Shown here in pieces: positions 22,270 through 33,861 of a stretch of 64,000 bases of DNA; within the stretch, counting starts at the first letter, position 1; each line of letters starts with the position of its first letter. Under the pieces are notes generated by a model. That model was not told the DNA's origin and did no database searches. It saw only the letters and a list, made by a program, of their open reading frames with translations. The position numbers and the translations under genes were made by a program. The stretch spans positions 558,001 to 622,000 of the forward strand of contig JBAIAA010000537.1 in the NCBI GenBank assembly GCA_037893245.1, read 5' to 3'. This stretch comes from Crossaster papposus (taxonomy: Eukaryota; Echinodermata; Asteroidea; Velatida; Solasteridae).

Positions 22270-23070
22270 GTCAGTGGTCGATACTAGGTCCACTTTTATT
22301 AATTGTGTATACTAGTGATCTTCTATTCTGTATATCCCCAAACTGCAACTTATTTATGTAAGCTGATGACTTCACAATGCGTAGCTTACAACATTAATAT
22401 AATAGAAAGTAGCTTAAATACAGCTCTTACTAGTTTTCACAACTGGTGCGTAAAAAGAAAAGCTAGTATTAAATGCCACCAAAACCAAATGCATGCTTAT
22501 TGCAACATATGTAATGTTGATTTAAATGTATGCATTAGGCCTATTGGTAGTCGTATTGAAAACGTGAAGTCTTATAAATGCTTGGGTGTAGTTATTTATG
22601 AAGCATTAAGTTGGGGCCCACATGTCGAATACATAAGGAAAACTGTTGTTGCTAAATTAGGTAGGCTAAGCAGAATCCGTGGTTGTGTTCCTCAACACAG
22701 CCTATACACACAATTAAAAAGTTTAGTTATGCCAACATTAGAGTATTGTTGTACGGTGTAAGAAGGAAGGTACATATCTCACAATAATATGTTAAACAAA
22801 ATTAATGTCTTAATTTGTGCCTTCCTCACCCCTTCAGAGGATATATTTGTTCGTTTTAATTGGGCTCTTTTTTCTAAAAGAGTTAAGTAAAAAAAGGCTA
22901 TTCTTGTCTTCAAAAGTCTTAACAAAATGACTCCTCTGTCCATGACAAATATTTTCACACCACTGGCAGTTATTCGCGAAACAAGGCAATCAACCCACAC
23001 GGCACTGAAAGCTCCTTTCGCCCAAAAAGAATGCTACGCCACAAGTTTCGCTGTGAGTGGTGAATAATCT
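22270..23070 (+). pseudogene. Degenerate non-LTR reverse transcriptase
   Basis: Translation of 22273-22760 gives SILGPLLLIVYTSDLL, then a segment where the tyrosine codon before ADD is now TAA, then YKCLGVVI and LVMPTLEYC, the order seen in non-LTR reverse transcriptases. Past a stop near 22760 further pieces (ILVFKSLNKMTPL, then ETRQSTH) fit the C-terminal end. Stops and frameshifts make it dead. It is more decayed than, and not closely similar to, the element at 18136. Confidence 0.7.
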
Positions 23071-23104
23071 GCCCGATAAAAATTGCGAACATTTGACTCA
23101 TTAA

Positions 23105-23483
23105 AGGTAGTATACACCATTTGCGGATATCGAAAATATTTACTACCGAATTATTAAGAAATATCTTACTCATTTGAAAGTAAATAATGATTCTAGGCAC
23201 CCAGCAAAATGATTGCGCTAGATATCCTGTAATTATTCGGGAAAATATAATTTTATAAGGAAAAATTTGCGATCGCCCGACGGCGATCGCGAAATATTAC
23301 AAATAACATAAGAATAACTGCTCAACGCTGGTTGAAAACAAACGCCGTTTTTCGTGCTTTTCTCGGCATCCATGATTGTAAAACTTCAGACAGGTCAGTT
23401 AAATGATATTTACTATAAAATACAACCCTACAAATCTACCCATTCATGATAATTAAAGCAATTACCAATGGTGTATCCTACCT
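23105..23483. mobile_element. T2/Kolobok-like TTAA MITE
   Basis: The element is bounded by TTAA at 23101-23104 and 23484-23487. The terminal inverted repeat is AGGTAG..TACACCATT at the left and its reverse complement at the right. Length is 379 bp with no coding capacity. The interior has a short palindrome around GCGATCGCCCGACGGCGATCGC in pieces near 23270-23292. Partial relatives are at 20355 and 20858. TTAA plus AGG ends matches the T2-type MITEs attributed to Kolobok transposons. Confidence 0.8.
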
Positions 23484-23744
23484 TTAAGCACATTTAAATC
23501 GGAGCTTCATCGTGTCATCCATTAGATGTTATGCCAATTGCGCTGATCTACCGAGTTATAACTTGGTTGCCACTATAATGAGGAGCCGAGTGGGAATTTC
23601 CCCCTCTCTTTTTTCTCCCAAAAGGTTTTTTTGCAGGTTTTCGCCTATCTCGTAAATCAGAATTAGTAACAATGTTTTGCACTCCTGTAAATATCCTTGT
23701 ACGTCTGTAAATATTATGTTTGTAACTTTCTGTAAATGTTGTCG

Positions 23745-24173
23745 TTACTTCTGTAACAAAGCTCAGGCAGGTGTTTGTAAGAACAAATTATTTTACGCTT
23801 TAAACACATTGAAAAAGCAATGCCTAGGTCGACGAATCATTTTTTTTCTGATCCCTTTCTTGTTTGTGGTACACTTACCTGACAAATTAAAGGTGATGTA
23901 CCCTCCACATGGCCACCATTCCTGTTAATGCATAGCTGGCATCCTCGTCTAATGTATCTCACTGCCAGCCTTATCATCCCAACTTGTCACAGTGCTGATT
24001 TCAGTACATTTCATAACTGTCTTGTTTGTTCAGCCATTCAAGGCAATGACATAATGAACCTTATACTATTGGACAGAAGGCATTCAACAGATATTTGTAT
24101 TTTTTAGAAATATTTAGTAGTTTTGCAATAATATGAATTTGAAAATGGGTATACTTTTTATGTGGACACCCTG
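23745..24173 (-). mobile_element. Truncated mariner-type element
   Basis: This matches 62815-63250 of the complete element at 62609-63250, retaining the right end (TATGTGGACACCCTG, then TA) but lacking the left terminus. It sits in the 3' flank of GPCR copy C at the same site as the complete copy in the flank of G (followed by TAGGGCCTTA). So the insertion predates the duplication of the two modules, and this copy lost its left part later. Confidence 0.65.
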
Positions 24174-24526
24174 TATAGGGCCTTAAAAAAATTTTCAAAG
24201 AAAAATCTAATTCTGCCAATTTTAATAAAAATGCAAGGTTGCCGGTAACCCCGGATTTTGAAGCAATGGGTGCGTCCTCTACCTAAAGAAAATAAAATCC
24301 GTGTTTATTCGGGCAGAGGCAGAGCCGTGAATATGCCGACAATTGCCGATGCGGGCCAAATCATGATTTGCATGCGCATGTCCTCACATTATGTGCTATT
24401 GGAGTATTAGTTTGTAGGGTATCAGCTTGAGGTCTTATTGGTAAACAACTGCTTACTGCAAACAACAAGCAGACTTGACTCTAGGTTTTCAAAGTCGTGT
24501 GTACCTACCAGCATGTTTAGTTTGTG

Positions 24527-25327
24527 CATGGAGCTATAAAGAGAAGGAGTTCGAACGGCCCGCTGCAATTTTCAAGGCAATCATCCGCCAAGAATAGTGA
24601 AGCATGGAGCTATTGTCTGGCCCACCGCAACCCTATAAAATTCCCCCTGCTGTGCAAACAGATTAACGACCAAGATAAGTCTCGCTGGGTCTTAGTAGGC
24701 GGACTCCCACGCCGCTCGTCCGTGCATAAAACCCGATTGCAGTTTATTTTATTAAAGTAGTGAACGCTGAAACAATCTAATTATCACATGCGCAGTAGCT
24801 TCGCGTGTGTTTTTTATGCGCCATTTTTATTTCTGCACTCTGTACAAAAAACGGATTTTGCCAGACTTTTCCGTCTCAAAATTGGACCATCTGTTGCCAA
24901 GTTACGATAAGCTATCATCCTGAGAAAACTGGGGATTTATTTTATTAATATTAAAAAATGATCAAACTTCCTAAAGATCAAACATTATTTTACAGGGTGT
25001 TGTGGATGATTTTCTCTGTCCGTTCGTGTATAGGGCTATAGTGTACGATGGTTTACGTAATTTTTACGTTGCAAGAAACATTGTTCATTTTCGCTCAAAT
25101 CGTTAAATCCGACTCGGTGTAGTACTCTTGCTTTGCGTACGCCGCTCGCTTTTTGCCAACAATGCGCATGTGCAGATTAGCTCCACACATCTCGTAATGC
25201 TTTCTTTGCGGTCGCAAGGCCGTGCACGTAATTTGCGGTTAATCCTAACAAATTTAACGAGCGCGGCGTGAGAGTTGGTTTCTTTGATCTCCGGATCGTT
25301 GGACCTTCTTCTCTTTATAGCTCCATG
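24527..25327. mobile_element. 801-bp TIR element in the 3' flank of the intact GPCR
   Basis: The left end is CATGGAGCTATAAAGAGAAG and the right end is its reverse complement (CTTCTCTTTATAGCTCCATG). It is flanked by a 7-bp direct repeat, GTTTGTG (24520-24526 and 25328-25334). Copies B, D and F have no insertion here. No transposase frame is seen. A 7- to 8-bp duplication would suit a hAT-like or related element. It lies 11 bp beyond the stop codon of the GPCR at 25339-26199, inside what should be its 3' UTR. Confidence 0.8.
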
Positions 25328-25338
25328 GTTTGTGTAAT

Positions 25339-26199
25339 TCACTGTCTGCCTTTTCGACAAATGAGCTTTTTAGTAGCTTTCCTGAAAGCTTCATTTCTCC
25401 AGCAATAGATGACCGTGTTGAGCCAAGAATTGCTGTGGCGCAAACTTTCAATGAATATAAATATTAAGAAGTTTACTCTTCCCGGGTACAGTGAGGGCAG
25501 CCATGTGACGCAGAAGGTGCCTGTGATAATCAGAAATGTTTTGAGAGCTTTTACATTTGATCGATGAAGCTGAACCTGTGCATTTTCAGCATTGATCTCA
25601 GCTGCTGCTATACGCCGTGCCTGATGCCTCGCTATCAATATCATTTTCCCATACGAAACAATTATAATAAGAAAAACTGATACTAAAAAAATTAAAATAA
25701 GTACTACTACAATTATGTTCAACTTTTCAAAATGCTGAGCTACTTCGCGTAAAGTGAACAGAACAAGACAGAGTAAAGTTGCACATGTCAAGGCAATGCA
25801 AGCTCGTCTTTTAGTGACTAATGTTGGCAGTTTGAGAGGTTGTGATACTGCAATGTAGCGGACCACAGTAACCACTACCAGAATGCACAACTCCAGAAAT
25901 TGAAAAAATATAGCTATACTTTGAAGGACTGGTATATAAACATGCAGCAAGAAACCTGCATAAAGAAGACCAAATAAGCCCACTCCAACATCGGTAATCG
26001 TTAAGGCTACTACCAGCAGCTTAGTAACGTCATGCATGTCATGTATGCCATGTAACACCAGCAGAGAAAACGAGTTGAAGATGATGCAAAACAAGCAGTT
26101 TAAACTAAGAACACAGATACGTATGTATAAACAATTTTTGTCTTCGTAGATTTCGTTTGCAAGTGATGAATGTCCACACAGTCCTGATACGTTTTCCAT
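25339..26199 (-). CDS. Rhodopsin-like GPCR, copy C (only intact copy)
   Basis: An intronless 286-aa class A-like receptor for the plasma membrane, with unknown ligand. The start is the ATG at 26199 in a good context (AAAATGG); upstream in-frame codons lack ATG. Seven membrane segments are at about 26-50, 58-84, 92-117, 133-150, 162-190, 220-240 and 245-267. Asn42 and Asp70 fit the conserved positions of TM1 and TM2. The DRY motif is VRY (113-115), CWxP is TWLP (232-235), and NPxxY is NTVIY (261-265). The usual TM3 disulfide cysteine is absent. Asn3 is a possible glycosylation site. It belongs to a lineage-specific tandem family, as in echinoderm GPCR expansions. The altered motifs are shared by the paralogues, so they are a family trait. 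The ligand cannot be inferred. Confidence 0.85.
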   Translation of the reverse strand: MENVSGLCGHSSLANEIYEDKNCLYIRICVLSLNCLFCIIFNSFSLLVLHGIHDMHDVTKLLVVALTITDVGVGLFGLLYAGFLLHVYIPVLQSIAIFFQFLELCILVVVTVVRYIAVSQPLKLPTLVTKRRACIALTCATLLCLVLFTLREVAQHFEKLNIIVVVLILIFLVSVFLIIIVSYGKMILIARHQARRIAAAEINAENAQVQLHRSNVKALKTFLIITGTFCVTWLPSLYPGRVNFLIFIFIESLRHSNSWLNTVIYCWRNEAFRKATKKLICRKGRQ

Positions 26200-27263
26200 T
26201 TTAAGAGGCTGTGATATTCCGTGTGCGGTAGATTCAAGCTCGCTTGACAGGCACTTGATCAATCTTCGCAGGAACAGAAAACTAATTCAGCGGTGTAATG
26301 TGTAAATACTGTTCCTCAGTAACCAGTAGTGGAGCTTCGTTTTCAATGTAGACTTCCATGCTTTTGTACACGAGACAGTGTCCTGGCGACGGGCAGGGCA
26401 TTCTTTTCAGAACCACACATTTCACAATAGAAAATTATCCACGTGGTGCTTGCAAAGAACTTATCTTATTTCTTTTCACCATGTAAACCTTCAAATCTCA
26501 CACGAGACATCAAATCTAGACACCGTTCAATGTGCATCACTGTTTACATTGCTTCAGTATAAGCAGAACGCCATGGATTCACCACCACCAGGGCAACCAC
26601 ACTCCCAGACAGTGGCGGACTTCAGAGGAACTCAGAAAGGCTCCTAGCAGAACTGAAACGCAGGGTTAGTGAGGATCATCAGTTGCAATACCACTGAAAA
26701 TCAATACCACTGCATTGAGTTTCTCAATTTTAGTTGAACTATAGTGCTGTATTGGATCATAGAGAAAGGAGCAGCCAACAGGCACATCAAGCAGGTACAT
26801 CATGGTGTGGTGTATCTGTCAATTCCGGACGATCTCACTCCAGATGCATACGATACTTCTAATTTAGCATCCAGTAAAAGTCAGTCCATTTGAATTGTCA
26901 TTAAGCGTGGTTTCCAGAGTTGTGTTGCAAGGATTGTTTTTGCCAGCGTCTCGTACAGTATACATCAGACGTGATTGTGTGTACACGTGTAGTTTTAGAC
27001 AAGTGTCTATGGCGTGGTAGACGGTGTACGTATACTATCCAATCAAAACCAGTGCTAACCGCATACCTGGGCCCCAACTAATCCTTGGCAAGATATCGTT
27101 CAACATTATGCTTTTGCTAATGCAAGCTGCATATTTAGCATGAATTAATTTATTCAAATCAACTACTTAGCATTTGACTACAACAATGTACAGGGGACTA
27201 GGCTGGATGGGATTTGTCAATGTCCATATGTTTTTTTTGTATTAGTTTTTTTCTCAAGCAAAA

Positions 27264-27264
<1 letters not shown>
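26200..27264. repeat. 5' flank of GPCR copy C
   Basis: About 850-1000 bp upstream of the ATG is shared with the flanks of all other copies, and with 1-655 and 2056-2250 at near identity. It would contain the promoter, but I see no convincing TATA box at a fixed distance. A CACGTG motif lies at about 26440-26446 and is conserved in most copies. The TTAA site is empty here (near 26891). Confidence 0.5.
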
Positions 27265-27294
<30 letters not shown>

Positions 27295-27317
27295 CGGGGG
27301 CGTGCGCCCCCCACGCC

Positions 27318-27350
<33 letters not shown>
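27265..27350. repeat. Long poly-G / poly-C hairpin tract
   Basis: A G run of about 30 leads through a short CG-rich spacer (CGGGGGCGTGCGCCCC) to a C run of about 30, then TGTATCCGCCGCTG. It is homologous to 2252-2307 but longer, so the tract length is unstable. Both arms can pair, and the G run can form quadruplex DNA. Confidence 0.75.
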
Positions 27351-27380
27351 TGTATCCGCCGCTGATTATGTTCCAGTCCA

Positions 27381-29385
27381 CACAATCGGCCACTTAGATC
27401 GCTGTTTTCTTTCTGTCTATCCGTCCACGTCAAATTGGTCCTCATATGCTATTGTGTTGGTGGCGTGTATTGTGTGCATTATGCATAGCATTCGCTTCAG
27501 GCATGTCTCAGGACATATGAAGCACGATATGTGGCAGAGAAAACCCCCCCTCTTTTGTGTTGACCATTGTGTTCCCGGAATCTCAGGAATTCCTTTTAGG
27601 TTTCAAGGGGGGATGGGTTAGGTTACAATAGCGTCGAGTGCGTATAAAGTATGGGGATAAGAGGGGGGTACCCCTCTGCCACATATCGTGCTGGGTATAT
27701 CTCAGGAGGCTGACAGCGTCTTTTATCAGTTGATTAGCCCATTGTGATGTGTGCCATCGATCGCTTTGTGAACAATGCAGTATTACTGTGCCATTTTTGC
27801 AGCGGATGTAGAATTTATAGTCGCTGTCAGAATGGTTTGTCGCTATCGTTTTGGCCTCTGGAGCATTCATTACCCAATCGGTTTTTAACAAGTTTTGATT
27901 TTTGTAAATCAAATTTTTGGACCAAAACGGATTTTGACATGTCAGGTCAGACAAAAGCCCTAGTCTAATGGCCTCGCACCAAACGTCCGTCAGTGCAAAA
28001 AAAGGTGTTTTGTTCACTTATTTCATGGAAATCATTCGGTCTCGAACTCGGCATGCAGGTTCATTTATTATAGCGCATCGATATTTCCCCCAAATTATGA
28101 TTTTTTTCGTGGTTCCGTCTGGTGTAATTTGTCTCTACATCTGCGTTTTAAAGTTTTTAAAATAATCGCGATAAACGCAAAAAAATATGGCGGACCGAAT
28201 GATTTTCATGAAATAAGTAAAAAAAAAATCCCATTTTGCAATGATGGACGTATATGGCCTACAGCACAGAGTGTACTCTAGTGCGGGGCCATAGACTAGG
28301 GCTATCATTACCCAACCGATTTGGAAAAAGTTTTGATTTTTGTAAATCAAATTTTTTGACCAAAACAGGTTTGGACATGTCAGGTCTACTAAAAGTCCAG
28401 GAAAAAATCTGTTTCAATAAGTTCCATAACAATTTCGTGGGTTTTGAGCGGCCATGTTTTTTTAATGCATTTTCAATGAAAAAAAAACATGGCTGACCAG
28501 ATAATTTTTAATTAAAGTTATAGAAACAATTTTTTTCCTGGAATTTTGTCAGACCTGACATGTCAAAATCTGTTTTGGTCAAAAAAATTGATTTACGAAA
28601 ATCCAACCTTTTTAAAAATCGATTAGGTAATGAATGCCCCAGGGGTCAAAACGATAGCAACAAACCATTCTGACAGCGACTATAAATTCTACATCCACTG
28701 CACAAATGGCACAGTAATACTGCATTGGTCACAACGTGATCGATGGCACACACCACAATGGGCTGATGAACTGATAAAAGACGATGTCAGCCTCCTGACA
28801 TGCCTGAAGCGAATGCTATACATAATGCACACAATACACGCCACCAACACAATATCCTATAGCCGTGTTCGCACTGGATAAACATTTTGGGTAACTGAAC
28901 CATGACGCCGGGTAACATTCCGATGGGTTAATCTTCCCACCGCCGCACTTGGATTTAATTGACGCGGGTAGAATTGCCGAGACCATGGGTAAACTAACCG
29001 AGCTGGCTCCAAAACAATAAAGAGGGCGCCCTGCGTGACCTATGACCGCGACTTGACGACCGGAGCGTCTGTTCCCGGCTATAGCTCTCAACATGCATCT
29101 TTCATCACCGGGTGATGGAAGATTTAACCGAGACGTCGCATCCGCACTGGATTTTCTGGCTCGGTTAAACTGACCTGGTCAATCTTTATGAGCACCTTTG
29201 GCTCGGTTAAACTACCCACGCGGCGTGGGTAAGTTACCTGTGAGGAAAGTTACCCAGGCTGTTCGCACTGGACTTGAAATGGGTAAGTTACCCATTGGCA
29301 AGGTTAGTTTGCCCAAATTAAGTCCAGTGCGAAAAGGGCTAAAGATGACCAACTTGACATCGATGGATAGACGCAAAGAAAACAG
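27381..29385. repeat. Long foldback element, copy C
   Basis: This is the second copy of the foldback described at 2351, in the same orientation and module position. The left arm is 27381-27870, broken by a nested palindromic MITE at 27513-27700, and the right arm starts near 28620. The interior contains an extra stretch (27870-27960) missing from copy A, which makes the palindrome more complete here. The right arm carries the orthologous TTCGCACTGGA MITE at 28863-29341. Confidence 0.75.
27513..27700. mobile_element. Nested palindromic MITE (AGCACGATATGTGGCAGAG ends)
   Basis: The terminal inverted repeats share AGCACGATATGTGGCAGAG near both ends. It is flanked by CTCAGG on both sides (27507-27512, 27701-27706), a likely 6- to 7-bp duplication. 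Neither foldback copy A nor copy E has it, so it inserted after those copies separated. The interior contains C and G runs that also pair. No coding capacity is present. Confidence 0.75.
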
Positions 29386-29394
29386 CGATCTAAT

Positions 29395-30212
29395 ACCGGT
29401 TTCACACTATGCAGTTACCCGGGTTAGCTCGGGGTTAACGAAATATTTAACCCCGAGATTACCCGGGTTATTTGGAGCGTTCACAAAACACTTATCGGGG
29501 TTAGAAATTATCCGGGTTAACTGCCAAGAAACCCCACTTAACCCGGATAATTTCACATATCGGTTTCACACTATGCAGTTACCCAGGTTATCCCGGGTTA
29601 ACGCAATTTTTTCAACCCCGAGATTACCCGGGTAATTTGGAGCGTTCACATACACTTCTCGGGGTTAGAAATTTTCCGGGTTAACTGCCTCGAAACCCCA
29701 CTCAACCCGGGTAATTTCAGACCCTACCAGCGAGGTGGGTTGACCCACTAATTTCGGGGTTAACGACGGTCTTAAGACAATTTTTCGGGTTACTTTTAGT
29801 AGTGTGAATGCTCGCCAGGTTTTCTTCAACCCGGGTCCGTTCGTCGAGTTTTATCCGCGCAGTCAGCCTTGCGAGTGCGCGCTGCGAAAGTCAAACAATG
29901 ACGTAATTTATTTAGTAGTCTCTTGCTGTGGCTTTATTTTTACGTGTACATGTATACCGAAAGACACCAGTCTGTAGTGTTCGGTAACTCGTCTTGATAA
30001 GTTTGTTTTACCATGGAAGAATAAGAAGGAAGGCACCAGTCTTAACACGTACATGTGTAGGGGAACACATTTTTCTATCGGCTTCTCATTTTATACACGT
30101 GCATATATCCAGAGTTCCTCTTTCTTTCATAACAATGGCGAAATTTTGAAATACAATTCAGACTAAAGCGGGTAAGCTGAATTACGGGTTAACTTTGTAG
30201 TGTGAAACCGAT
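29395..30212. mobile_element. CCGGGTTA-rich TIR element, copy C
   Basis: Near-identical to 4076-4893 and 52054-52871, with only scattered single-base changes. See the copy A entry for its structure. The high identity over more than 800 bp dates the block duplication as recent. Confidence 0.65.
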
Positions 30213-30554
30213 TCTCCGGGTTAGTTTATACCCGGGTATGGCCAACTGCCCGGGAGTTTAATTACCGCGAAGTTTAGGTTAGCACCTGCGTACAGGTTCA
30301 AGGCGTTTACACTCAGTGATCAGAGCTTAAGGTGCCGCCTTGTTTCCTCCCTTTTATGATTGCTTGGCTTTCAGGTTACTACATAAAAGGACTGGGGAGG
30401 AAAAAAGTTTGCCGGGGACGGCTCGTGTACTTAAGTCCGACCTCTAAATGATTGGTCAACACCCGTAACTTGTTGTTTTCTCCCACACAAACATTTCTTT
30501 CAAGCTATTTGTAAGGAAATAATTTAAACGTTAAGAGAGTACTGTCAGTTGAAA

Positions 30555-32325
30555 TAGCCTTGTGACTCAGTTGGTAACAGGACCCGCAAGCGAACGTTGA
30601 TGGGTTCTTATCCGGCTTGGGTCTCAATTTTAGCTTCATCCCCTTACATTTTTCTAGTTCCAAGAAATGTCAAATTTTGGCAAATTGTTATTAAAATGCT
30701 AGGCTAATCCCTTACTATTTGTAATTAAAACAATTATACATATGGCCAATTATATTTACAATGCAAGGTCGACCCTTTACATTTTTTTAATTTTAGGGAA
30801 AAATCTAATTTTGAAAATTTTAATTGAAAAACAAAGCTAATCCGTTACAATTATTATTTTCTAAGAAAAATCTATTTCATTCAAAACGCAATGTTTATTT
30901 GGTCATTCATTTGGTCATTACTGTAGCGGACCACACCCACGTCAATTAAGGGGGAAGGAAGGAGGAACGGCCCTCTAGTTAAAGCGGACGAGCATTTAAC
31001 AAAATATGCAATAAAACAGAGACTATTGCTATGTATAATGACAACTATCTCCTGAATATAATTTTACAAGACAACACTTATTACATTAAATGCACAGTAT
31101 TATCTAAGCCCGTAGTACAATAAAATGGCACATCAATACAACATGACATGCAAATGCCAACACATGGCTAGCTGTACTCTACACGATAATGTACATACGC
31201 ACGGTACATTCTGACAATACAATATTCAATAATGAAATACGTACACGGTCGCGAAAAGTCACAATTATCACTAAAAATATCAAACAAAATACAACGTTAC
31301 TAACTGGGAGTTTCTACGAAGGTTACCCTCTCACATGGTTTACATTAATTTTGGAGCATGGCCGGAGCCATGCTCCCTAGAAAATCGAGAGAATTTCAAA
31401 AAACAATTATGTTGGTCTTCTCTGTTCGAAGCCCACAGAAGAAAACTTGCTACAACTTGCCTTTGCGCGGGAAGCCTAAAGGTCACCATATGTGTTTTAT
31501 AAAAACATGCAAATCACTAATTTCAAAACTGTTAGGCATACACAAACAGAGGGCGCACTTGGTCTCCCTACATTAACAAATTTATCTTGCACCTGTGACC
31601 TGTCAATTAATCAAGGAAATCATTCAAACTGCTGCTCAGAGGGGAATGCACAACAACAAAAACAGAACCGCATATGCCACAGAACCCACAGGCGAACGTT
31701 GGTTAGTTGGTTGGCTCGAATCTGGCTTCGGTCTTAGTTTTAGTTTCTTTCCCTAAAACAATTTTAGTTCCAAGAAACATGAAATATTGGCCAATTTTAA
31801 TAGAATGCAAGGCTAACTCCCTTACACATAATCTTTAATTTCCAGGAATTGTCAACTGCAAGGTTAACCCCTTGATAGGGCCTTAAACAAATTTCTCCAA
31901 GAAAAATCTAATTTTGCCAATTAAAATAAAAATACAAGGTTATCGGTAACCCCGGATTTTGAAGCAATGGCCACGTTATAAGTCACACCGGGAAAAGGTG
32001 GTATATTCTACCTTGGAACGGGTGTTTACGCCCGTGTAGTGTTTTTATGGCCGCAATGACCACGTGGTGCGTCCTCTATAAGAACAAAAGTCGTGTTTAG
32101 TCGGGCAGCGGCAGAGCAGTGAATATGTCGACAATTGCCGATGCGGACCAAATCATGATTTGCATGCGCTTGTCCTCACACTATGTGCTATTATAGAGTA
32201 TTAGTTTGTGGGGCATCAACTTGAGGTCCTAGTTGAAAAACAACTGCTTACTGCAAATAACAAGCAGACTTGAATCTATGTTTTCAAAAACATGTGTACC
32301 TACCAGCATGTTTAGTTTATGTAAT
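30555..32325. repeat. SINE-like unit and spacer downstream of GPCR copy D
   Basis: The tRNA-like head starts at 30555, with the ~65-bp tandem tail to about 30910. A spacer shared with 5600-6976 follows, then another tail block (31689-31950) and the common GPCR 3' flank. It is colinear with modules A and E. No gene is seen. Confidence 0.5.
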
Positions 32326-33188
32326 TCACTGTCTGCCCTTCCGACAAATAAGCTTTTTAGTAGCTTTCCTGAAAGGTTCATTTCTCCAGCAATAGATGAC
32401 GGTGTTGAGCCAAGAATTGCTGTAGCGCAAACTTTCAATGAAAATTGATATTAAGCAGTTTACCAAGTTCCCCGTGTACATTGTGGACAGCCATGTGACG
32501 CAGACGGTGCCTGTGATAATCATAAATGTTTTGAGAGCTTTTACATTTGATCGATGAAGCTGAACCTGTGCATCGTCAGCATTGATCTCAGCTGCTGCTA
32601 TACGTCGTGCATGATGCCTCGCTATCAATATCATTCTCCCATACGGAACAATTATAATCATAACAATTGATATTTAAAAAAAAGTATCAAGTACTTCTTC
32701 AATTATTCTTAACTTTTTAAAATGCTGAGCTACTATGCGGAAAGTGAACACAACAAGACAGAGTAAAGTTGCACATGTCAAGGCAATGCAAGCTCGTCTT
32801 TTAGTGACTATTATTGGCAGTTTGAGAGGTTGTGATACTGCAATGTAGCGGACCACAGTAACCACTACTAGAATGCACAATTCCAGCATTTGAAAAAAAA
32901 TAACTATACTTTCAAGGACTGGTATATCAACATGCAGCATGAAACCTGCATAAAGAAGACCAAATAAGCCCACTCCAACATCGGTAATCGTTAGGGCTAC
33001 CACCAGCAGCTTAGTGACGTCATGCATGTCATGTATGCCATGTAACACCAGCAGAGAAAACGAGTTGCAAATGATACAAAACAAGCAGTTTAAACTAAGA
33101 ACGCAGATACGTATGTGGAAACAATCTTTGCCTTCGTCGATATCGTCTGCATGTGAGGAATTTCCACACAGTTTTCCATGTTTTCCAT
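32326..33188 (-). pseudogene. GPCR copy D (frameshift plus in-frame stop)
   Basis: A paralogue of copy C from the ATG at 33188 to the same C-terminus (KLICRKGRQ). Two lesions are visible. One base is missing within the first seven codons (33172-33188), so the ATG frame leaves the receptor frame. A TAA in the receptor frame at 32674-32676 falls before TM5, in a T run. Between and after these the frame is open and the membrane segments are recognisable (VRY present). Both lesions recur in copy F, so this is not sequencing noise. Confidence 0.8.
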
Positions 33189-33857
33189 TTTAAGAGGCTG
33201 TGATATTCCGTGTGCGGTAGATTTGAGCTCGCTTGACAGGCACTTGACCAATCTTCACAGGAACTTAATGCTTAAGATTATGTAAATACTGTTCCTCAGA
33301 AAACAGTAGAAGAGCTTCGTTTTCAATGTAGACTTTCGTGCACATGGCGAAGGGCAGAGCATTCTTTTCAGTACCACACAACTCACAAAAGAGAATTTTC
33401 CACATGGTGCTTGCTACTGCAAAGAACTTATTTTATTTCTGTTCACCATGCAAACCTTCAAATCTCACACGAGACATCAGATGATTCAGACACTGTTCAA
33501 TGTGCATCACTGTTCACTGTGCTTCAGTATAAGCAGAACGTCAAGGGTTCACCACCACCAGGGCAACCAAACTCCCAGACAGTGGCGGACTTGAGAGGAA
33601 CTCAGAAAGGCTCCTAGCAGAACTGAAATGCAGGGTTAGTGGGGATCATCAGTTGTAATAGTACTGTGTAACGTTCGTGCGTATAAATAGTTTCTTAATT
33701 CCAGTTAAACTAGTGCTGTATTGGATACATACCAACAGGTACATCATGCAGGTACATCATGGTGCGGTGTATCTGTCAATTTCGGACGATTTCACTCCAG
33801 ATGCATCCAATACTTCTAATTTAGCATCCAGTGAAAGTCAGTCCATTTGAATTGTCA
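33189..33857. repeat. 5' flank of GPCR copy D
   Basis: Homologous to 1-500 and to the other upstream flanks. It ends at the TTAA (33858-33861) where the transposon array begins. The flank resumes at 39268 with GCGTGGTTTCCAG, exactly the sequence that follows TTAA in the uninterrupted copies. Confidence 0.6.
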
Positions 33858-33861
33858 TTAA

